The notes: generated by a model from the letters alone, not told the origin. 64,000 nucleotides of DNA from Treponema sp. J25 (GCF_004343725.1 NZ_PTQW01000018.1:1-64000), one strand, 5' to 3'; positions 18,809 through 27,829 are shown, counted from the stretch's first letter. Numbers and translations are program-made.

Positions 18809-20482
18809 ATGAACGGAAAACGTTATCCATTACTATTCATGGCTGCCACGCTGCTGGGACTCTTAGCATCATGCAACCTTGGCACTCTGGAATCCCCAGC
18901 CTTGGCCGGAAGTCCTGATTTAAGCCGCGCCATTACCGGACCGAATGGAAGCATCGATGTCACCGGTATGACCGGGACCAGCATGACCGTCACCTACAAC
19001 GCGGGAAGTCAAATAAGCTCTGCAAAACTCTACGTTTCAGAAGGTAACGGTACTGGACTTGTTCTGGCCGCCCGGGAAATGAACTATTCTGGAGGTGTGT
19101 ACAGTTACACCTTAAGCCACCCCACTTTCACAGCGGGGGCTAAAATTTACCTCACGGTTCTTAAAAATGTAAACGGTGTAGAAACCTGCGTTCCCCAGGG
19201 AACCCTGGCAAACACCCTAAGCTGGGCCAGTATTACCTATGGAGCCAGCAGTTCCGACACATCGAGTGGAACACCGGCCACTTTAGCATCCGGAGCAACC
19301 TATACGCTGGTCGCCAAATGTTCCGGCAAGGCCCTCGATGTAGCAGAATGGTCTACCACCGCAGGTACCATCGTCCATCAGTGGACCCTTGGAAACAATC
19401 AGGCAAACCAGCAATGGGTTATCACATCCACCGGCGATGGGTACTGGTACATCAAGTCTGTTCATTCCGGCTATGTATTGGATGTTAAAGACTGGTCACT
19501 TGAAGATGGAGCCCAGATTGTCCAATGGTACTGGGGAAACCAGGCAAACCAGAAATGGAAAATCGAGCTCATGGAAGACGGATATTACCGGTTAACTAAC
19601 CAGCATTCCGGGAAAGTTCTGGATGTCTCGGGCGCTTCAACCCAGGATGGGGCAAAGGTACAACAATGGACCAATAACGACACGAGCGCCCAGCGATGGA
19701 AGATTACCCAGGTTACCGGATCTTCCTCAGGTGGCGGTACCGTGACCCCTGAAATACCGGGCTACCGCCTTGTATGGGCCGATGAGTTTGATGGTACAGC
19801 ACTCAACGGAAACAACTGGGTTTATGATATTGGGACCGGCTCTGGAGGCTGGGGCAACAACGAGCAGCAGTACTACACAAATCGGAGCCAGAACGTCAGT
19901 GTTTCCGATGGGATGCTTAAGATTACGGCCCTCCGAGAAAACTACAATGGATCAGCCTGGACTTCCGCACGGATCAAAACCCAGGGGAAAAGAGAATTTA
20001 CCTACGGGCGTATAACTGCACGGATTAAGCTTCCTAATGGGACGGCCCTCTGGCCTGCATTCTGGATGCTGGGAAGCAACATACCCCAAGTCAGCTGGCC
20101 CGCATGCGGCGAAATAGACATTATGGAACATATCAACTCAGAAGCCACGGTCCATGGCACTATACATTGGGACAGCAACGGTCATGCAAGCTGGGGCCAG
20201 CCTACCAACAACAATTACTGGAACAATTTCAATGTCGACGTCACCCAATGGCATGAATACACAATTGAATGGGACTCATCTTCGATAAAATGGTATGTGG
20301 ACGGAAAACAGTTCATGGAAGCCAACATCGCCAACGGTGTTAATAGTACAGAAGAGTTCCACCGTCCCTTCTTTTTCATCATTAACCTTGCGGTGGGCGG
20401 ACAGTGGCCCGGCTACCCAGACGGAAGTACCCCTTCTTCTGCATCCATGTACGTGGATTATGTAAGGGTCTACCAAAAATAA
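18809..20482 (+). CDS. GH16 endo-beta-1,3-glucanase (laminarinase) lipoprotein with CBM13 module
   Basis: Secreted lipoprotein of 557 residues. The start is ATG 18809, with AAGGAGG upstream. The signal peptide ends in lipobox LASC. A CBM56-like module (about 40-145) and a CBM13 trefoil with QxW repeats match those of the GH64 protein. The GH16 jelly-roll follows from about 310. Its active site GEIDIMEH places E435, D437 and E440 as nucleophile, helper and acid/base, with the extra methionine typical of laminarinases. It lies 25 bp after GH64 and is probably cotranscribed. It would provide random internal cleavage alongside GH64. Confidence 0.92.
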   Translation: MNGKRYPLLFMAATLLGLLASCNLGTLESPALAGSPDLSRAITGPNGSIDVTGMTGTSMTVTYNAGSQISSAKLYVSEGNGTGLVLAAREMNYSGGVYSYTLSHPTFTAGAKIYLTVLKNVNGVETCVPQGTLANTLSWASITYGASSSDTSSGTPATLASGATYTLVAKCSGKALDVAEWSTTAGTIVHQWTLGNNQANQQWVITSTGDGYWYIKSVHSGYVLDVKDWSLEDGAQIVQWYWGNQANQKWKIELMEDGYYRLTNQHSGKVLDVSGASTQDGAKVQQWTNNDTSAQRWKITQVTGSSSGGGTVTPEIPGYRLVWADEFDGTALNGNNWVYDIGTGSGGWGNNEQQYYTNRSQNVSVSDGMLKITALRENYNGSAWTSARIKTQGKREFTYGRITARIKLPNGTALWPAFWMLGSNIPQVSWPACGEIDIMEHINSEATVHGTIHWDSNGHASWGQPTNNNYWNNFNVDVTQWHEYTIEWDSSSIKWYVDGKQFMEANIANGVNSTEEFHRPFFFIINLAVGGQWPGYPDGSTPSSASMYVDYVRVYQK

Positions 20483-20530
20483 GGTTTTCTCAAAACCAGC
20501 AACGCTTTTTTAGAGGTACCACAAATGGAC

Positions 20531-20572
20531 AGGCACCGTCAGCCTAGGAGTGGCTGTGGTGCCTCATTTTAT
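20531..20572 (+). terminator. hairpin terminator after GH16
   Basis: Arms AGGCACCGTCAGCC and GGCTGTGGTGCCT pair over most of their length around a short loop (20531-20564) and are followed by CATTTTAT. The T-run is weak, so termination may be partial. It ends the glucanase transcript before the chitinase promoter. Confidence 0.6.
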
Positions 20573-20624
20573 GTTTCCCGCTGAATACCATACAATTCGG
20601 TGGTAACTTTTTAAAAATTTGGAA

Positions 20625-20653
20625 TTGACAAAATGAAAATCTGGGTGAACAAT
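20625..20653 (+). promoter_or_regulatory. candidate promoter of the chitinase gene
   Basis: Perfect TTGACA (20625-20630), a 17-bp spacer and AACAAT (20648-20653). The weak -10 suggests a regulated promoter. The leader would be about 40 nt and contains AAAGGAGG before the ATG at 20703. Confidence 0.55.
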
Positions 20654-20702
20654 AGTACTGTCTATTTTGTTCTTTCACTGTACAAACTAAAAGGAGGTTT
20701 GA

Positions 20703-23700
20703 ATGAAGGCCAAACAGAACCTGATTCGGTGGCTTACGGGTATGCTGTGTGCCGTAAGTCTATGGTCATGCGCGAACCCTTTTAACTTAGGGCAGCATGT
20801 CGTGAAAAAAGAAGCAGCCGCAGCCAGAGCTGCAACTACAGGGTCGAGCCGCCGGGTCGTCGGCTATTTTGTTGAATGGGGTATTTACGGAGCCCATGAC
20901 AATTATTATGTGACATCGATACCCTTCAACAAAATTACCCATATTAACTATGCCTTTGTGGGTATTAATCCAACGACCTTTGCAGTAGAAGTCTATGATC
21001 CCTGGGCATCCTTAGAAATAGTCTATCCCGGTGAAAGCTGGGATACTCCCTACAAGGGTAATCTGGGGATGCTTAGAAAGATGAAACTCCAGTATCCTCA
21101 CGTAAAGGTTTTAATCTCCGTTGGCGGCTGGACCAAGTCCCATGGATTCCATGCGGCAGCCATGACCGAATCGAGCAGACGGACCACCGCCAAGAATCTG
21201 GTGGCCTTCATGAAACAGCATGGACTCGATGGTATCGATATAGACTGGGAATACCCCGGAATTAATCGGCCCGCTGATCCCAATGATCAATACGATAAGG
21301 GAGCCCCCGGCGGCCCCGAAGATATGGTCAATTTTCCGCTTTTCCTAAAGGCAATTCGGGAAGAACTCGACGCCCAGGGGGCTATCGATGGACGGTATTA
21401 TGAGCTTACGGCAGCTATCGGTGTTGGCTACGACAAGATTGCAGTCACCGATCCAGCGGAATACAGCAAATATCTTGATGCACTTAACCTGATGACCTAC
21501 GACATGCACGGCGGGTTCGAAACAACAATAGGGCATCAAGCCCCTCTCTACCCCAATCCCAACGACACCCATGAGCCCTTGGTGAACGAACGGTATAACA
21601 TCGATTGGGCGGTAAAAAAGTTTTTAAGCCTCGGGGTGCCTGCATCCAAACTTGTATTGGGCATCCCCTTCTACAGCCGGGGCTGGAACAATGTTTCAGG
21701 GGGCTGGGATGTAAACGGCGACGGCAAAAGCGACGGAATGTTTGGAACCGGAGGGGGAACCCTGCCGGGCAAATGGGGTATCGGAGGCCAGAGCCCCTAT
21801 TTCGCTATAAAACAGCTTGAACAGCAGGCGGGCTGGGAAAAATTCAGAGACCCCTACAGCAAGGTCCCCTGGCTTTTCAACAGAAACACCAGGGAACTGT
21901 ATACCTATGATGATGCAACATCGGTTTCGGTTAAGATGGACTACATCCTTCAGAACAACCTTGGCGGCGCCATGTATTGGGAATTTGACGGCGACGACTG
22001 GAAAAATGGCTACGATCTAGTAAACATTATAGCGGACAAAATGCTTTCCGGAGGAACCGTTTCCCAGGACCAGACACCGCCTACCATACCGGCAAACCTT
22101 AGAGTTACCGCAAAAACCGCCTCATCCGTAAGTCTTGCCTGGGACGCAAGCACCGACGCGAACGGCATTGCAGGCTATGAGGTATTGATAGCCGGCTCGG
22201 TCAAAGCCACAACCACTACCACTTCGGCGACCATAAGCGGCCTGGCCGCAGCCACTTCCTACGGCTTTCAGGTCCGCGCCTTTGATCCATCAGGGAACAG
22301 GAGTACCGCAAGCCCGACCCTTACCGTAACGACCGAGGCAGACAGTACCGGAACTCCGGATAATCCTCCTGCCGAAAACGGACCAGCTACGGGTGTACCT
22401 GGGACACCCTTCCTGGAACAGACAAAATGGAACGGCGAGGCAACCTTCAGTCTACGGATGAACATGTGGTGGGGAAACAATGGGACCAAGCTGGAAATTT
22501 TGGAAAATGGCGTAGTAGTGGTAACAAAAACCTTGGTTGATAATTCCCCCAATCCTCAAAGTGCAATAATAGAATTTACAAACAAACCCAATGGGACCTA
22601 CCGTTACAAGGCACGGCTCAGCAACCGGTTTGGCGCAAGCGAATCTTCTGAAATCACTTATACCGTAACCCAGGGAACAGGTGGATCTACCGGAGGCAGT
22701 ACCGGCAGCGGAGACAGCGGCAGTACGGGGGGAACCACAGGAGGCTCAACGGGCGGTAGTACTGGCAGCGGGGACAGCGGCAGCACAGGGGGAACTACAG
22801 GAGGCTCAACGGGCGGGACCACCCCGGCCTGGACACCAGGAACCTATTATGCGGTAGGAGCTGTTGTTTCTTGGAATAACTATCTTTGGACATGCCGTCA
22901 GGCCCATACGGCCCTGGTAGGCTGGGAACCGGGGAATGTGCCCGCCCTTTGGCTTCAGGGTGAGAGCGCCGGAGGGAGTGGAGGAGATACGGGCACACCG
23001 GCCATACCAGGTATTCCTGGTGGGTTGAGCGCGACAGCCCTGGGAACGACGAGCATTCTCGTCCGCTGGGATAGTGTATCCGGTGCGACAGGATACGATA
23101 TTGAAGCCGATGGAACCGTTATTTCATCGGTCAGTTCGCCCTGGACGCACAGCGGACTTGCCGCCGGCAGTTCCCACAGATACCGGGTAAGAGCAAAAAA
23201 CAGTGCGGGCACTTCCGCATGGTCATCAGAAATACAGGCTGCAACCACCAGTAGTTCCGGAAACACAAGCGGCACACTCCCAAAGCGGATCATGAGCGGC
23301 TATTGGCATACCTGGACTGGCGGCCCTGGCTTTATCAAACTGCGGGACGTTAATCCATCCTGGGATGTTATCAACATAGCCTTTGCCGAACCAGTCAGTC
23401 CCGGGAGTGGAGACGGCCAGATGAAATTTGTTATCTCTGGACTCACCGCGGACTACACCATCAACGACTTTAAGAACGATATCAAACTGCTCCAGGGCAG
23501 GGGTAAAAAAGTGGTCCTATCCATCGGTGGCTATGAAGGTTATTTCTCTCTGAACAGCGCCTCCGCTGTTTCTACCTTTGTTAATGCTATATCTGGTTTT
23601 ATTACTGAATACGGCTTCGATGGTATCGATATTGATCTTGAACAAACGTCAGTAGCCCTGCTCAGCGGGGCAGATCCGGATTTCCGCAATCCCCAGTCTC

Positions 23701-24266
23701 CCAAAGTGGTTAACATGATCAGCGCTATCCGCCAAATTTGTGATCGGTTTGGCCCTAACTTTATACTTTCCTGGGCACCGGAAACCTTCTATCTCCAGAT
23801 GGGACACCAGTTCTACGCAGGACTTAACGCCTATGTGGATAACCGCTCCGGATGTTATATTCCCATGATTCATGCCCTCCGGGACAAAACTACCTATGTG
23901 CAGGCCCAGCTCTATAATTCCGGCTCCATCATGGGCAACGACGATAGGCCCTACAGCATGGGGACTGTGGATGGCATAGTCGCCATGTGCGAAATGCTGA
24001 TCACAGGCTTTACCGTTAATGGGAACGCAAACTACTTCTTCCCCGGTCTGAGGCCTGACCAGATCGTCATCGGCGTACCCGCTTCTTCCTCTGCTGCCGG
24101 CTCTGGCCAGATATCAAACGCAAATTTACAGCAGGCATTTTCTATTTTGGAGAGTCGGTATCCCGGTATCCGCGGCATCATGGCCTGGTCCATCAACTGG
24201 GACAACTACCAGAACAACAACAGTTTTGTAGTTTCGAATAGGAATTATTTAAATACTTTACCTTGA
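20703..24266 (+). CDS. two-catalytic-domain GH18 chitinase lipoprotein
   Basis: Lipoprotein of 1187 residues (signal peptide, lipobox LWSC). Modules in order: a first GH18 barrel (about 48-445) with DGIDIDWE, catalytic E183; a fibronectin III domain (about 460-545); a ChiA-N-like beta domain (about 560-655, WWGNNGTKLEILENG); a Gly/Ser/Thr linker with tandem repeats; a CBM5/12-type chitin-binding module (about 706-755, WTPGTYYAVGAVVSWNN); a second fibronectin III domain (about 765-850); and a second GH18 barrel (about 860-1187) with DGIDIDLE, catalytic E980. The two barrels belong to different GH18 subgroups, so they may cut chitin in complementary ways. It stands alone with its own promoter and terminator. 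Confidence 0.93.
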   Translation: MKAKQNLIRWLTGMLCAVSLWSCANPFNLGQHVVKKEAAAARAATTGSSRRVVGYFVEWGIYGAHDNYYVTSIPFNKITHINYAFVGINPTTFAVEVYDPWASLEIVYPGESWDTPYKGNLGMLRKMKLQYPHVKVLISVGGWTKSHGFHAAAMTESSRRTTAKNLVAFMKQHGLDGIDIDWEYPGINRPADPNDQYDKGAPGGPEDMVNFPLFLKAIREELDAQGAIDGRYYELTAAIGVGYDKIAVTDPAEYSKYLDALNLMTYDMHGGFETTIGHQAPLYPNPNDTHEPLVNERYNIDWAVKKFLSLGVPASKLVLGIPFYSRGWNNVSGGWDVNGDGKSDGMFGTGGGTLPGKWGIGGQSPYFAIKQLEQQAGWEKFRDPYSKVPWLFNRNTRELYTYDDATSVSVKMDYILQNNLGGAMYWEFDGDDWKNGYDLVNIIADKMLSGGTVSQDQTPPTIPANLRVTAKTASSVSLAWDASTDANGIAGYEVLIAGSVKATTTTTSATISGLAAATSYGFQVRAFDPSGNRSTASPTLTVTTEADSTGTPDNPPAENGPATGVPGTPFLEQTKWNGEATFSLRMNMWWGNNGTKLEILENGVVVVTKTLVDNSPNPQSAIIEFTNKPNGTYRYKARLSNRFGASESSEITYTVTQGTGGSTGGSTGSGDSGSTGGTTGGSTGGSTGSGDSGSTGGTTGGSTGGTTPAWTPGTYYAVGAVVSWNNYLWTCRQAHTALVGWEPGNVPALWLQGESAGGSGGDTGTPAIPGIPGGLSATALGTTSILVRWDSVSGATGYDIEADGTVISSVSSPWTHSGLAAGSSHRYRVRAKNSAGTSAWSSEIQAATTSSSGNTSGTLPKRIMSGYWHTWTGGPGFIKLRDVNPSWDVINIAFAEPVSPGSGDGQMKFVISGLTADYTINDFKNDIKLLQGRGKKVVLSIGGYEGYFSLNSASAVSTFVNAISGFITEYGFDGIDIDLEQTSVALLSGADPDFRNPQSPKVVNMISAIRQICDRFGPNFILSWAPETFYLQMGHQFYAGLNAYVDNRSGCYIPMIHALRDKTTYVQAQLYNSGSIMGNDDRPYSMGTVDGIVAMCEMLITGFTVNGNANYFFPGLRPDQIVIGVPASSSAAGSGQISNANLQQAFSILESRYPGIRGIMAWSINWDNYQNNNSFVVSNRNYLNTLP
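22695..22814 (+). repeat. 60-bp tandem repeat (two copies) in the chitinase linker
   Basis: Copies at 22695-22754 and 22755-22814 differ at only a few bases and encode a 20-residue Gly/Ser/Thr unit. The repeat is in frame, so copy-number changes would alter linker length without disrupting the protein. Confidence 0.85.
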
Positions 24267-24329
24267 GAGCACACACTTTTTTCTAACGAAAAAAGTAACC
24301 CCTCATAATAAAAATTTCTTTCATTTTGG

Positions 24330-24353
24330 GCCTCCCCTTTAGAAAGGGGAGGC
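24330..24353. terminator. bidirectional terminator between convergent genes
   Basis: Perfect 10-bp stem GCCTCCCCTT / AAGGGGAGGC with a 4-nt loop lies between the chitinase stop and the stop of the minus-strand permease. Short A- and T-rich flanks occur on both sides. Confidence 0.7.
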
Positions 24354-24384
24354 AAACTTTACAAAAAAACTACAACCACATAAC

Positions 24385-25275
24385 CTATTTCCCTACAGCG
24401 CCCATGCTGACCCCTTCCATAAGGTATCTATAGAACAACACAAAAAGAATAAGGGTGGGAAGAGTAGAAACGAAGGCCCCTGCCATTAAAACACCAATTC
24501 CTCGGAAAGGATCACCCCAGCCAGCAGTAAATCGTACCAGAGCAATAGGTAACGTGAGTTTGTCCGGGGAATTAAGTACTAAAAGGGGCCAGAGGAAACT
24601 ATTCCAAGAACCTATAAATGTCATAAGAGAAAGAACGATAAGGGCTGGTCGCACAAAAGGCACTACTATCGAAATCATAAAACGAAAACGAGAACAACCA
24701 TCGATCCAGGCCGCATCTTCAAGGTCTCGCGAAATCCCAAGCATATACTGTCGGAGCATAAACACACCAAAGGTACCCCCAAGGCCGGGAATAATAAGCG
24801 CAGAAAAAGAATCCATCATACCCAGAGCATGAACAATAAAATAATTGGGAACTAAAAACAAAATCCCGGGGAAGGCAAGAATGGCGATATATGCCCAAAG
24901 TACAATTTTTTTGCCACGAAATTCGAGCCGGGAAAGAGCATATGCTGCGGGGACACAAATAACTATCGTCGCAATGATAGAAAGGGCTGCCACAATCAAC
25001 GAGTTCTGGATACCTTTAAGAACACTAATTCCACTGGCAGGAGCAAAAAGAAGTTTATAATTCTCAAAAGAGATTGTTTCAGGTATCCATCGGGGGACTC
25101 GTTCTGCCGCTGCTAGCTGAGAATCTTTAAGAGAGGTAACAAACATCCAAATAACAGGAGAAAACCAGAGGAGACAAAAAATCCACACAAGGATTGATTT
25201 AATCCAGACCCATTCTTTCTTATTGAATCCTAAACGACGCCGTCGTTTTTTAAGGAGCCCCGTTTTTTGTTCCAT
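24385..25275 (-). CDS. CUT1 ABC permease, MalG type
   Basis: Inner-membrane permease (about 296 residues) with six TM helices. The EAA loop is LEDAAWIDGCSRFRFMISIV. ATG 25275 is preferred because GGAGGAG lies just upstream; an earlier ATG at 25293 lies inside the end of the preceding permease gene. It is the last gene of a minus-strand importer operon (binding protein, MalF-type, MalG-type). Arabinan-degrading genes lie next to it, so arabino-oligosaccharides are a reasonable but unproven substrate. No ATPase gene is present. Confidence 0.92.
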   Translation of the reverse strand: MEQKTGLLKKRRRRLGFNKKEWVWIKSILVWIFCLLWFSPVIWMFVTSLKDSQLAAAERVPRWIPETISFENYKLLFAPASGISVLKGIQNSLIVAALSIIATIVICVPAAYALSRLEFRGKKIVLWAYIAILAFPGILFLVPNYFIVHALGMMDSFSALIIPGLGGTFGVFMLRQYMLGISRDLEDAAWIDGCSRFRFMISIVVPFVRPALIVLSLMTFIGSWNSFLWPLLVLNSPDKLTLPIALVRFTAGWGDPFRGIGVLMAGAFVSTLPTLILFVLFYRYLMEGVSMGAVGK

Positions 25276-25276
25276 A

Positions 25277-26182
25277 TCACATCTCCTCCGCATTTTTTAT
25301 AGAACGGGTTAAACCAAAAAGTTGAATCAATGCAAATATAAGAACCACCGCAAAAATATACCAGGAAATAGCCGCAGCTCTTCCTAATGCTTGTACATTA
25401 ATTCCGGTAGAATACAGGTAATGGACCATCGTTCTGGTACTACCTGCTGGGCCCCCGCCCGTAAAGAAATACACTTGGTCGAAAAGACCAAAGGCTAAAA
25501 GAACCTGTCGAACCACATCAAAAAAGAGAACATTCCGAATCCATGGCAAGGTAACATGAATAAAACGAAGCCAGGGACCTGCTCCATCCAACTCTGCAGC
25601 CTCGTATTGTTCTTTGGGTATCCGTCGCAATGCTCCTAAATAGAGAAGAACGCTAAAACCAACAATCCACCATACGGTAACAAAAATAATGATAGCCCAC
25701 GCCCGACTAGTATTTTCAAACCAGGAGACCGTTTGACTAATAATTCCTAACTTGTGCAAATAGTAATTTGCAAGGCCCCCTGGATGGGATGCAAAGATCC
25801 ATTTCCAGGTAGTAAGAATTCCCACAGAACCAAAAAAGGTCGGCGATACCAAAGCCACAAGGATCCACAATTTCCCGTAAATATTTTGATTTAAGAGACT
25901 AGCAAAAAGAAGCCCCACTATAATCACCAAGGGGAAACTAATAATCGCGAAAACAACCGTATTTTTTACCGCAAGCCAGAATTTATCATCCGTAAAAATT
26001 CTGACAAAATTTCCAAAACCTATAAAAGATTTATTTCCCAAAAGACTCCAATTATAAAAACTAATAACGCCGTTTATCACAAGAGGAATTACTATAAAAA
26101 GGAGGAATAGCGCCAGATGGGGCAACAAAAACAACCAGGAACTCATTTCTTTCCTAAGGGCATAAGCCGATTTCTTTTTCAT
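25277..26182 (-). CDS. CUT1 ABC permease, MalF/UgpA type
   Basis: Inner-membrane permease of 301 residues, six TM helices, with EAA loop YEAAELDGAGPWLRFIHVTL. Its stop lies 1 bp before the preferred start of the MalG-type gene, implying translational coupling. A stable hairpin separates it from the binding-protein gene upstream, as in malE-malF regions, and would allow the binding protein to be made in excess. Confidence 0.92.
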   Translation of the reverse strand: MKKKSAYALRKEMSSWLFLLPHLALFLLFIVIPLVINGVISFYNWSLLGNKSFIGFGNFVRIFTDDKFWLAVKNTVVFAIISFPLVIIVGLLFASLLNQNIYGKLWILVALVSPTFFGSVGILTTWKWIFASHPGGLANYYLHKLGIISQTVSWFENTSRAWAIIIFVTVWWIVGFSVLLYLGALRRIPKEQYEAAELDGAGPWLRFIHVTLPWIRNVLFFDVVRQVLLAFGLFDQVYFFTGGGPAGSTRTMVHYLYSTGINVQALGRAAAISWYIFAVVLIFALIQLFGLTRSIKNAEEM

Positions 26183-26220
26183 GGAAACACCTCAAAAAAT
26201 ATATACCCCTACTACACAAA

Positions 26221-26238
26221 GGGGGAGCGAGCTCCCCC
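26221..26238 (-). promoter_or_regulatory. intercistronic hairpin after the binding-protein gene
   Basis: Perfect stem GGGGGAGC / GCTCCCCC with a 2-nt spacer lies between the binding protein and first permease. On the minus strand it is followed by TTTG, too short for full termination. Partial termination or mRNA stabilisation is likely. Confidence 0.6.
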
Positions 26239-26256
26239 AATTCTTACTTTAGAGGG

Positions 26257-27534
26257 CTAGTGGGTTGCCCAGTAATCATTCAGAATAGTCTGTACCGCCT
26301 TAGCAGCCTTGTCCATTGCTTCTTCGGGACTCAATTTTTTAGTAAAGAGACAATCTTCGAGATACACCGCTATTTCATCCTGAACTTCCGATATATAGGG
26401 GAACATCTGGAAAGATTTCACATACTGAACCTGTTGAGCTACTGTCCAAATATGAGGAAGCTTCTCTTTCAGTTCCTTCCCTTCTGCAATAGACTTACGA
26501 GACGGAGTTTGACCTGCGGCATACCAGTCAATCATATGATCCCAAAGGTATTTTACCCAGCGCATGGCTGCTTCTTTTTTCTTTGCATCCTTCAGCATAG
26601 TATCGGTGAGCGCAATAACATGGGATCCCCCAAATACGGCTTTGGTGGTACCTAGCTGCGGGGCGACTGCATATCCGAAATCTTTCCCTAACAGGTTCTT
26701 CCAGGAATTGATTGTCCAAATGCCGGTAATAAGTACGGAAGCATCTCCCGATTCAAAAGCAGGACCTGGATCAACAATTCCCGAAGGAATAATATTTTTC
26801 TGCTGGAGTTCGAGCAAGAATTTCAGCACTTCTACACCCGCCTTTTGGAAAGCCGGAGCCTTAAAGTCGGGAGTTAAGAGGTCTCCCCCAAACTGCCACA
26901 AAAGATGGGTCCAAATCCAGGTCCAGTTCATGTTCTCATAGTAAGGAGTAACCCCTTTTGGCGTTACTTTTACCAGAGCTTCCATGGCTTTTACGAATTC
27001 CTCCCTTGTATACGGGGGTTTCTCTGGATCAAGACCTGCTTTACGGAAATTCGCCTTGTTGTACGCCATGTAGAAAATCCAAACATCGAGGGGTATTCCT
27101 ATCAATTTACCTTTATACTCAAGTCCTGAAAGAAGATTAGGATAGATATCATTTACATCGATCCCATATTTTTTTAACTCATCTTTAGTAAATCCAGAAA
27201 ACTGATCCAGATACAAGGGCATATCAAATTTTCGGATCAAAAGAACCTCTGGGGCAGTTTTGGTAGCCACACCGGTAGAAAACTTTTGCTTATACTCCGT
27301 AGAAGCTCCTACCACAAGATGGGTTACCTCCACATCAGGATTTGCCGCATTAAAGGCTTGGATAATCTTATCCATGTATGCCCCATCGGCCCCTGAAAGA
27401 GGAGTCATAAAGGTAATCTGGGTTTTACCCCCGCCTGTTGTTTTTTTACCAGTATCTTTCTGCCCCTCAGCAAAAAGACTAACCGATAAAACCGTACACA
27501 AACAACCTAACATTGCCCGTTGAAATATCTTCAT
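26257..27534 (-). CDS. extracellular solute-binding protein family 1
   Basis: Binding protein of 425 residues for the second CUT1 importer. The signal peptide ends SLFAEGQKDTGKK without a lipobox cysteine, the same junction style as the binding protein at 7928-9565. The fold motifs of MalE-like proteins are visible: a segment FNAANPDVEV near residue 65 and GDASVLITGIW near 255. It is the first gene of the operon, with a strong promoter at 27718-27746 that shares its upstream element with the other arabinan promoters. Arabino-oligosaccharides are therefore the best guess for its ligand. Confidence 0.9.
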   Translation of the reverse strand: MKIFQRAMLGCLCTVLSVSLFAEGQKDTGKKTTGGGKTQITFMTPLSGADGAYMDKIIQAFNAANPDVEVTHLVVGASTEYKQKFSTGVATKTAPEVLLIRKFDMPLYLDQFSGFTKDELKKYGIDVNDIYPNLLSGLEYKGKLIGIPLDVWIFYMAYNKANFRKAGLDPEKPPYTREEFVKAMEALVKVTPKGVTPYYENMNWTWIWTHLLWQFGGDLLTPDFKAPAFQKAGVEVLKFLLELQQKNIIPSGIVDPGPAFESGDASVLITGIWTINSWKNLLGKDFGYAVAPQLGTTKAVFGGSHVIALTDTMLKDAKKKEAAMRWVKYLWDHMIDWYAAGQTPSRKSIAEGKELKEKLPHIWTVAQQVQYVKSFQMFPYISEVQDEIAVYLEDCLFTKKLSPEEAMDKAAKAVQTILNDYWATH

Positions 27535-27717
27535 ATGGGCCCCTCCTTACTTAAAGGATTATATTACAAGACCGTGCTTCTCAGGCTTATCGCCCGAAAG
27601 CGGCTTGTTCCCATAACTTCAGATGCCCCTCTAAAATCCCCGAGAGGAACACATGTTTTATATCCCCGCATTACTGCGGTAACGAACACGCCTCTAACTC
27701 TTTTAAACCTCTCGATG

Positions 27718-27759
27718 ATTGTACGGCACCTTCTGAATACTGTCAAGTTTTTTCTAAAC
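27718..27759 (-). promoter_or_regulatory. promoter of the second ABC operon with TCTAAAC element
   Basis: Minus-strand TTGACA (27746-27741), 17-bp spacer, TACAAT (27723-27718). Six bp upstream of the -35 lies TCTAAAC in plus orientation (27753-27759), with a looser copy TATAGAC ten bp on. The block matches the promoter at 36083-36124 closely, including GTGCCG in the spacer. The leader to the ATG at 27534 is about 175 nt and shows no recognised riboswitch. Confidence 0.75.
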
Positions 27760-27829
27760 TATTATAGACTTTTTTTAATTTTTGCCCTATAATTTGCTAA
27801 AGACCCCAGTAGAAGAAAAGGTAAAATAC

